Below, piece after piece: positions 55,766 to 64,000 of a stretch of DNA of 64,000 nt (position 1 is its first letter; each line of letters begins with the position of its first letter). The stretch lies in NCBI GenBank assembly GCA_033558025.1, contig JAUCEF010000009.1, forward strand, positions 2,418,001 through 2,482,000. Reading direction: 5' to 3'. The notes beneath the pieces were generated by a model. The model did no database searches. It had not been told where the DNA came from and saw nothing but the letters and a program-made list of their open reading frames with translations. A program made the position numbers and the translations under genes. Source of the DNA: Phytophthora sp. 'mugwort'. Taxonomy: Eukaryota > Oomycota > Peronosporomycetes > Peronosporales > Peronosporaceae.

Positions 55766-58700
55766 TGCTTTTCGCGTCGGTGGACTGGGGGGCGGACAAG
55801 TGAGTCGTAGTGCGCAAATTGCGTTTTGAGTCGAGTTGAGCTGTGGCACGCAGCAGCGCAGCCAGCCCTTGACGACGTGACGGGTTGGGCCCTGAAGCTA
55901 CTGGAGCTCCCGAGGGATTGGGACTGTTCCTCGAGGTGTCGACAAGACAATTTCTTAGCCCAAGCAAAATTCCGCCAATGCGATAAAAAGGGACAGGTTA
56001 ATCAAGCAACTCGAGCCTCGGTGCCACGTTGGACGAGCGGTGTGGGAATGGATAGAGTGGCGGACAAAATTGTACATCTGCTGCTTACCATTATTGTACT
56101 GTACGTATTACTTAGTACCTAAACGGATGTTAGATCCTGTTACGGTCTCAGCACTATCTAGCAGAATGACGCTCCTTCAAGGGGTTGGCTGCACTGTACG
56201 ATGCGACAGCAACCCAGGCGGATACAGTACTATTTGGTCACTATAGTACACAATACACTTTATATATTGCCGATAAACTTGCGGCAGCTCCTGTGCGTGG
56301 TGGCTCGTCCAGCGCCGCTCAGGAGCGCGAGCCTGGATGTGAATTATTGACGCTGCAGTCCAGTCTAACTAAGCTCTGGTCTGGTGCCGCAGAAGATGAG
56401 AGCAGCCATCGCTGCTGATTCTTTGCTAGTTCAGACGAGCGCGCGGGGACTTGTCACCGCCGACTTCCGCCGTCGCGCATGCATCTTCAGCTTCCTGCCA
56501 ATCATGTGCGTATGACCGATGGTTCGATGGCAGGCTTTTCCTAACTTACAGTTGCCAGAGGCATCGTCGGAGCCCTCACTTGAATCTCGCGTCATATTGT
56601 AAGTCCGCTGGAGCGCGAACGGTAGGTGCCGCCGTAAATGAAAATTGTGCTGTGATCTGCAATGTGGCGAATGTAGGCTACATTATTTTGCGCAGATCTT
56701 GGGCTGTGAACCCCACCGCAGTCGGTGCACTTCAACACAGGGCAAAGTAAGAGTGTGTGCAAGTTATACGCATACGTGGCCGGCAAAATTTCGCTGCACG
56801 GTATATATGCGAACACAGCTCGGGCAAGGATGGGTTAGCAACTTGCACGAACATGCATCGCATTGTGGCGCCTTGGGTGCTTGGATGAGGTGACATCCTG
56901 AGTACTTATTGTGGGGTAAGTAGTCAGGATGTCATCAGTGCACGGCACACGTTGTCTATGAAGCTGCTTGCTACCGGTAGTAGGTTACTGCCATCTGCGT
57001 CGAATTCGCCAAACTGGTCAGTATTGGCATTTCTACCGCAATCGAAAATGTTGATGACAAAATTGTAGGGCTAATGTTAACACTTCTTTTCTTTTGGCCG
57101 AGCGCGTTTGCAACACGCGCCATGCATTGGTAACGAATATACATGTAATAGACTTTGCTTTTGGTTCCATACACGTGCGAAAGGGCAATATTTACTCACA
57201 GTACTATCCTCTTTGGGATAGATTGTGGAACTTGGTCAGATGTTTGGTCGCAACCCTGCTTGTCTATTTTTAAAAAATAAATTGCTATTGCTCCTTAGCT
57301 GAATTTCTTCATTTTTGCTTGTCTGATGCCGGAGATATGGACTGCACGCATGCAGATGAAAAGGGGAGCGCGTCTTGGAACCAGCAACAAGGTGTAGGCA
57401 AGATATCTACTTGGTCAGGATTAGGTATGCAGTTTTCTGAACATCTTTTTTGACTGAATTGCAACACCACTACGTAGTAACTCACAGTAAGTACCACTAA
57501 AATCGATGCTCGGGTAGTTACCCACTTACAAAAAACTACATGTAAATTAGCTGTAAACCAGGTCTGGCCTCCTCGTTGGATTCTTGGTAAACATTATAAT
57601 ACCAGGCCTCCACGGAGAGGGCAAGGGCAACGCCAGGCCGTCTGGTGACTTGGTGACAGCCCCATTATATGCACACCCTCTTCGGTGGGGAAGAAGTCGC
57701 TGTTCACAATTGGAAAGGCCCGCGACTTAGGATCGGTGCTCGAGTTTCTTCTGTAGACGTCACGCCTCCTTCCGTCTGGATGGGGACCAGTACCTCACCC
57801 CACCCCCTTGTCGTTGCGAAAGTAGGAGCTTAAAGCGCGGCGGTTGTTGTCTCCAGTTGTTGCGTGATATTGTGGCATGGGTGTGTCCTTGCAAACTGGA
57901 CGGCTTCACAGACACCCCGTGCTCTATGACTATCAACTCCATACGTACGCGGTAAGCTGAGACTGATAGCGACCTAAGTTATACCCGACAAACCCATTGC
58001 GCCATGCCGTGTACCTTGAAGTTGTCGCGTTCCAGGAACGCAGCGCGCCTTTGCCGTGCTGACAGGGACTCACCCCTCCCAACAACGTTTTAATGTTGAA
58101 GTGGCGATCTCTGCTTGGAGTGCACGATCTCTGAAGTGAGACTCTGTGAGAGGCAGCAGAAAAAAAGATCGTATTGTACAGTGGACTTCACAATAAAGCC
58201 GCACCTCTAGTTTGTGTGTTTCCTTGGTCTACCACGAAGGGAGGCGGACCTTTACGCCGCAGCAACAACGGCGTGTCTCGCCGAGATCGTACCCAAAGGT
58301 ATCTATCCGCTTGGCGGCGCCATCCAACTTGGGACAACCATCGGCGTCTACGCCACTGGGGCAAGTCGCAGCAGTCAGATTGATTTCCGTCGGATTGACG
58401 CATCCGGGAGCAGAAAGGACCGGTGCTCAGATAGCTACAATGAGCCATCCGGGTGACCTTCGCTCTGCTTGCCGTTGCCATCGTATCATGATAATGGCTG
58501 CTAAAACAGACTGGCGTAGGCAACGCGCGCTCGCAGCACGCACCATGGTGGCCGCGTTAAACTTGATGCGCCGACCGCCATACATGTACTTACACCAACA
58601 CTCTGCACCCTTCACACGGAGCGAAAGGACGCCGGTTCATGTCGCGGCGGGGTCTGCAAAAGCGCCTGTTATCAGCAAGGAAGCTGCGAGGAAAGCGGGC

Positions 58701-59274
58701 CTAGCGGCTACGGCAACCGAAGGCTACCGTCATGGGCTACGACGACTGATGGCATCATCTCATGGTCATCGCGCCAGCGTTTGCGATGTCCTCCGCCAGG
58801 ATAGCGCCGCCAGTGCTCTGCAACCCGAAATGGTGCAAGTATCGATACAATTTTTACTTCAACAAATGCAATGGAAACAATGGGAACTTGGCAGCTCAAC
58901 GTGTAGTGTATAATTTATATCATGGTGTGCTAAATATCTCAAGGCAGTCTCCGCAGCGACTGCGCGCTTTCCTTCCTTCTCTCTAATAATCTATGATGCT
59001 CGGGATGGTCGTCGTGGACCGACGGCAGGCGAGGACGAGCTCGCTGCTGCGGCACTAGCAGCTCGCGACGCTGACTTGCTTCCTCGTCTGAAATGCGCAT
59101 CGTGTTCCCTTCATCTCGCAACGCCCTGCGGCGGCGTCTTGTGCGCGGCCATTCGCGGCAGCCTTCGCAGGCTGGGCGCTGTAGGCTCCTCACTGTTCGT
59201 TTCCATTTTCATCGTTGCTCTCTCTCTCTCCCTCCGCTTCCTCGTTACACCAGCCGTGCCGGCAGGGCGGCGTC
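55766..59274. other. Mostly non-coding, with one hairpin
   Basis: A long plus-strand frame at 58212-58913 (233 codons) has no recognisable domain and is probably chance or decayed repeat. A near-perfect hairpin lies at 56890-56936. No tRNA or rRNA was seen. Confidence 0.35.
56890..56936. repeat. Hairpin-forming inverted repeat
   Basis: GTGACATCCTGAGTACTTA pairs with TAAGTAGTCAGGATGTCATC, with one or two mismatches, across an 8-base loop (TTGTGGGG). It could be the remnant of a foldback element or an end-to-end joined pair of short terminal repeats. Confidence 0.55.
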
Positions 59275-59445
59275 TCACTTGGCGGCCGAGAGTGGAGGCG
59301 ACGTGTGCGCGCCATGTTGCTCGCGGTCCTTGCGGATCCAAGCGCTCTTGAGCAGGTCGATCTCCAGGTTGGTCTGCCACTGCTTCTTCATGGCGGCGTG
59401 GTCCTCGACGGGGGTGCCTTCAACGGAATGCGCGGGCTTGGGCAT
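59275..59445 (-). CDS. Small protein, paralogue of the one at 55436
   Basis: 56 residues from the ATG at 59445: MPKPAHSVEGTPVEDHAAMK, then the shared core QTNLEIDLLKSAWIRKDRE. It may be longer: the frame ends at AA/GTGAGA, the same place and phase as the intron donor of the paralogue, so a second exon could follow; I could not identify it with confidence. The function is unknown. Confidence 0.5.
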   Translation of the reverse strand: MPKPAHSVEGTPVEDHAAMKKQWQTNLEIDLLKSAWIRKDREQHGAHTSPPLSAAK

Positions 59446-62235
59446 GGCTGTACTTCTGGAGAGGGGAGAGGGGTTCGACTTTGTGACCTGCAGACGGGAA
59501 ATTGAGATGTGAGCTTGGGACTAGAAGCCCGGAAAACACGGGCAGACGCGCCGCCCGCTAACCACCCGAGCGGTCGTCGCATCGTCATAAACGTCCACAC
59601 GTCAGACGGGACGTACCTTCTGTAACCCCAACCCAGATGGAATCCAGGCTAAAACGGGGCTCGGCCTCCAACTTGCCCAGCGAGCCAAAACGGCGATGGC
59701 GATGGCGACACCCCATGGCGTGCGCGGGTTGGGCGAGCGCGTGCGGCGGCGCTGTGGCTGCTGGCGCTGGTGGTGTTTGCCAGGCGGCTCATGACCAGAG
59801 TGACAGCCGGCGACGCGCTTTTGAGGGATTTGGGACCGTAAAACGGGGTTCAATTACCGTAGTACCGACCATCATTCAGCGGACCCACGCTATGGCATGC
59901 TACCCGAAATGTCGCCGAATTATTGCAAAAAGGTACCAACACTTGCCAGCAAACAGGGCAACCCAATTGCATCGTTGGTCGTCGAGACATGGCTGCGGTC
60001 GGCTTCCTGCATCCTTATTTACCGGCGGTAAATTTGTTATCTCAATGCTTGCTGTTCTGTCGTCGCCGGCAGCTTCAACTCGGCGCACACACCGGATCGT
60101 GGAGCAAATCGCCAGGGTTTGTGCGTACTTCTAAATGTGTGGTTGCAGTCGTGCCGAGCGCCCTTCCGACGATGGTTCGACGATTGCCGCTCACCCAAAC
60201 CATGCACCTTCGATTTCAGCAGCGCTGGGTTCGCTGGCTGACGGCGGCTTCCGTGATAAAATCCCGCTAAGGTGCTTCGGCCCGCACGATCATGACGACG
60301 ACGGTCGCAGGTCCGGCGGGTGATGGCCGTCCAACTAAGATTTGAGACAGCGGCAGCCACTAGCGCATGACGCACGAACATGCCGTCTAAGCTATCGACC
60401 ACTGCGAACGAACGGCAGGTGCCATCCATCGTGGCGCACGCGCTGTCGCTTTAATCTCAAAGCCGCTGGCTCTGATGGCACGTCAACGCCAGCTGCCGCT
60501 GGCGTCGGTGCTGGCTACGAGCGCCGAGGACGACAGCCGGCCTGGAGCAAAGTCGACATGAAAAAGCTGGTGATGACTCCAATGACAACGAATGTGAATA
60601 CGGCAGGGCACACCGAGAGTGGATGCCTCGCACAAGGAATAGCCTATCGAATGGCATCAGTTGCGTTAGCACAGGTTTGAGACGTTTAAGTCCAAAGTGG
60701 GACTCGACTGCTGCCGGGACTTGCCATGAACTTAACTTCCTTAAGTCGGCGCATGGTCCGCGCTTGCTCCGAGCTCACAACGCGTCGACGCACCGCGGCG
60801 GAAGCGGTCTGCCACCACGAATCTGCGGTCAATCCTGATTCGCGAGCTCAGCGACATTCGCCTCGCCTTGAAGCCCGAGGGCGGCATCCCCCTATGGCAG
60901 GCTACTGATGCGGCAGGGCTGCATTATTAATAGCACACTACAGGTATCCGATACGCACTAGCTGCGGACCAATGATTTCTTAGGTAGTTGCACTGGCGCA
61001 CGCAGTTTGTTGCGCTTCCAAATCAGTCCGTTGGGCGCGGAAACTGCGGAAAAATGCATGCTCTTAATGCAGGCCATGTAAAATGACTGTGGCTACTGGA
61101 CATCCCACTGACAGGTCGGTGCTGGCGACACCTTGGTGCGTGCGGGGTACGACCGTAGGGGGTCAGCTATTAAATAAATCGTCGGACGTGGCGCCCTTAA
61201 ATCGATTCGGAGCGAGTGTACAGTGTACATATCCACTGTACATGTAGCCGGCAGAGCGGCAGCACTGCGCAAAGTTACATCCTGATCTCGCCCACCGTTG
61301 ATATTACTACAACTCGGAGGGTATTGCAAGGCACATCGAAGTAAGATCCGAATCAGTTTCGCGGCCATTGAGCAGTGCTCAACGGCAACCGAAGCTTCGG
61401 CGAGACGTGGCATCTCGGTGAGGCCAGTGCCGATGACTGGCAGACGGAGCGGCTTCAACTTTGCCGTGTTCATGAAGACTCGCGGCCTGCCTAAGGCAAA
61501 GTATATTACGACCAGAGCGACCACAATGCCGTCGGCGCAAACGTTCAACATCGCCTCTATAGACCATTGGGGGTGCAAGTACCTCCCAACCGAACCCGAA
61601 ATGTCATCAATGCGAGGTGTGTCCTCGACGCGACTGCCACGGCCCGAACACGGTACTTACAGCCCACAAGAAGATCGCCTTTTGCGCCTGGCACCATCGC
61701 AACTTGCGATTCGCAAGAGCGAGCCTTGCCCCTACAGTACATGAGCCGATGCTTCTTGTGCTCCTATGTGCACAGAAATTTTTTAAATGTTGACGAAAAG
61801 GTCACCCTCACAATGACGAAGCTGTACGTCTGCGATGGGGACTCATTATCGTGCATGTAGCTTTAACAAGCCATCGATTTCAACTATGTACCGTAATCCC
61901 TAGTAACTGCAAGCATCTGCTCCAGGATGCCAACGCGTCGCTGATCCGAACGCCCACCACGTTTTGAGCGGCAAGCTGTAGAAATTTCAGGCACGAGAGC
62001 TCCCGTTCATAGTCCACGACAATGGTACAGCGAGATCATTACCCTCACAGCCATTTGTCCGCTGATAGAGCGTGAAAATTCTCAAGAGCGATCTGCTGGG
62101 TCTGACTCAATCCGCGCGACAGATCACCAGGTCTGTTCTACTGTAGTAGTTTTTGTGATTCTAAAACGGTGAACAAATTTCAAGCACTTGCTAATCCATT
62201 ATTCTCTAGCAGGCCATCGAATTACGCACATCTGA
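59446..62235. other. No recognised gene
   Basis: Open frames on both strands (for example minus 61093-61578 and plus 61298-61744 overlapping each other) lack recognisable motifs. Confidence 0.35.
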
Positions 62236-62390
62236 AGCCACCATCAAGTGCGCGTACGACTCTGTTTTCGGCCACACGTTCTCGCGAGAGCAAGTGTATG
62301 ATCGCGTTCGTGAGTGCACGCAGTCGTGTCTCCGGGGCTTCAAATGGACACTTTTCGCTTACGGCCAGACAGGAAGTGGGAGACGACCAA
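62236..62390 (+). pseudogene. Kinesin motor fragment
   Basis: The plus-strand frame reads ATIKCAYDSVFGHTFSREQV, then WTLFAYGQTGSG, the beta-strand and P-loop region of the kinesin motor (F-AYGQTGSGKT), after which the Lys-Thr of the P-loop and all later motor motifs are lost by a frameshift. A CTCTAG acceptor-like site lies before it at about 62210. It is an isolated fragment of about 50 residues. Confidence 0.55.
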
Positions 62391-62772
62391 AATCATGTTG
62401 AATACGCACCAGTTTCCACAAGCCGAACAGCTCTCAAGATGCGATGCCGAATTCTGTGGCCCCGACCCACAAATTCGGCTGCCCAATCTAACTGGTGAAA
62501 ATTTGCTTTTGTGTCTTGGTCCTTTCTGGAAAGACTTTGACGCCAGATTCTTTTCGTGATCGAGGTCATACCCTGCACTAACAAGTGGCACCAAATTTAT
62601 CGATGATTTGCTTTCTCGCGTTTAGATGAATGCTAAACCTCGCCGCTACACTGGTCGAAAAAAGCAGAATTTTCGTCGTTTTCCTTAGCACTTCACGTGC
62701 TTAGAATACCGACTTCCTTAGCTTATCGTCAGGCCACTTTAATAGCGGGAATTCCCACTCTACCGATATTAA

Positions 62773-62846
62773 AGCGCCCTTTAAGATGTTTTCCAAAACA
62801 CGGTGAAATTACGCATCTAAAAGGGCGCTGGAGCGCCCTTTTGCAT
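62773..62846. repeat. Inverted repeat with AGCGCCCTTT arms
   Basis: AGCGCCCTTTAAGATG (62773-62788) pairs with CATCTAAAAGGGCGCT (62814-62829) with one mismatch, and a further direct copy AGCGCCCTTTTGCAT follows at 62832-62846. It looks like a short foldback or MITE end. Confidence 0.5.
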
Positions 62847-63085
62847 ATATTGCGGGTTTCTTGTACCTGCTTTTGTTTCTACCAATCAGAAAGAGGTGTT
62901 AAAAACGATGAAATGGTAAGATATCGAGTCGTTTATTTTATTGGGAGCATAAAATTGTCATTTCCCATCCTGATGCTATCCTGCTTGCAGGCCAGTCGTG
63001 GTACCATAGTAACTCCAAATGATATCTATACATGCACCTGGATGCATACTGTTGTCAAGATAGATACATCGGATCACTATCAACT

Positions 63086-63944
63086 ATGCGGACTAGCTTC
63101 CACGACTGGGAGGATAAATCTCTGGTTCAGATTGCTTGCCAACTTGAACGTGAAGGTCTGCGGGTAACATGGAGTTGCGTGGCACGCCGGATGGCCAGGT
63201 CCAAGCGTACTCCACGGGAGCTACAGTTACGCCTAACTAGACTCAAACGTACATACGGAAATACTTTAGCGAACTTTCCACCGTGTTTCTTTGGCAAAAG
63301 CGCCACCGTACAAGGAATTTTTCGGAGGGGGAGAAGCGGTAACTCCCAAGAAGGTAGCGCTCCTTTACGGGGGCGTGGCGAAGATGCTGATGGTTGCGCT
63401 GGACGTATCAGCACAGCACGTGGCGGCATGGTATTTGTTGGAGTTGACGACGGTGGCGCAGTACTCGACGATGATCGAGCAGGACTCGCCGGAGCTACCC
63501 AAAGTCGTGGCACCGCTATCGACGGCCGTTCAGGACATGCTGGAGGTGGCGAATCTCGTGGAGGTGCGTGGACGATCTGGAGAGGTCAGCGCCGGACGTG
63601 ATGGAGCTGGTGTAGGACTCGCCGGACCTGACGGAGTTGGCGAAGATGGTGCGGGACGCGGCAGAGATGATGAGGTCAGTGGAAGGCTTGGTGGAGCTGA
63701 CGAAAGCTGTGGAGAAATCGGCGAATCTCCTAACAGCCGTATAGCAGGTGATGGAGATCGAGAGGATCATGGAAGACTTGACGGAGCTGATGAAGTCCGT
63801 TTAGTACGTGACGGACATAGCGGTCGAGATCGCGGTATGGCTGCTGTGATCAGCCGGATCAATTACCCATACACGCAGGCTAAAGCGGCACGGAAGATGG
63901 ATATGATTTTTGGGAATGTAAATGCAAGAGATATCACCAACTAG
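63086..63944 (+). pseudogene. Myb/SANT-like protein remnant with helical repeats
   Basis: 63086-63292 reads FHDWEDKSLVQIACQLEREG, VTWSCVARRMARSKRTPREL, LRLTRLKRTYGNTLANFPP, the spacing of a Myb/SANT-like domain with a W-x(20)-W core. The reading then moves to another frame (KAPPYKEFFGGGEAVTPKKV, 63300 on) and later to a third, where stop-interrupted amphipathic helices are seen (PDLTELAKMVRDAAEMM, VELTKAVEKSANLL). Such Myb-like genes are common next to oomycete repeats. Several frameshifts; dead or badly damaged. Family call by pattern only. Confidence 0.4.
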
Positions 63945-64000
63945 CTGGTCGAAAGCAGGACAATGCTGGTGAAATACTTCTGCGTAGTATTGCTGCGATG

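Noticed and set aside
58212..58913. 233-codon plus-strand frame as a gene
   Set aside because: No domain, unusual composition and overlapping open frames on both strands; not supported.
1..64000. CRISPR arrays, bacterial operons, ribosome binding sites, tRNA or rRNA genes
   Set aside because: None was seen; introns and gene types are eukaryotic.

Overview
The window looks like nuclear DNA of a plant-pathogenic oomycete, most probably Phytophthora. The reasons are two Crinkler (CRN) effector genes with the LxLFLAK and HVLVVVP hallmarks, a compact block of host genes with GT-AG introns of about 55-90 nt, and a dense mix of Copia, DIRS-like, LINE, hAT and MULE remnants with Polinton/Maverick DNA. 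I cannot name the species.

Layout. 1-2.73 kb: the inner edge of a Polinton reading left, with a CRN gene next to it, ending inside a dead hAT transposase (2.73-3.87 kb). 4.6-16.2 kb: a DIRS-like remnant split by a Copia element (5930-15852, GCTCG target duplication). The Copia itself holds a TA-flanked 792-bp element and a scrambled Polinton fragment. 17.6-19.8 kb: LINE-type 3' remnant. 20.5-25.3 kb: a spliced MULE transposase with a C-terminal Ulp1-like peptidase. 25.7-33.3 kb: five ordinary host genes (AFG1-like ATPase, BAR protein, PDCD2, L-2-hydroxyglutarate dehydrogenase, claudin-like tetraspan). 33.3-34.1 kb: start of a coiled-coil protein gene, whose remaining exons resume at 52.5 kb. 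Between them lies an 18.4-kb insertion: a CRN gene followed by a nearly complete but decayed Polinton (protein-primed PolB, chromodomain integrase, packaging ATPase, adenain-like protease, major and minor capsid proteins, pX-like protein, S74-type fibre, GIY-YIG nuclease). 52.8-64 kb: gene-poor DNA with two small paralogous genes, a kinesin fragment and a Myb-like remnant.

Main discovery candidate. The two CRN genes share about 370-450 bp of upstream DNA. This homology stops exactly where the right copy breaks a host exon and where the left copy breaks the hAT remnant. Each CRN is followed downstream by the polymerase end of a Polinton in the same orientation. The simplest reading is a Polinton that carries a Crinkler gene just inside its 5' end and has inserted at least twice. 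The weak point is that I see no matching terminal inverted repeat at the right end (about 52.5 kb).

The right Polinton is decayed (in-frame stops and single-base frameshifts) but keeps the full virion-morphogenesis set. Many of its genes have a CTATATAG/ATATAG motif a few bases upstream of the start codon, which suggests its own virus-like promoter code.
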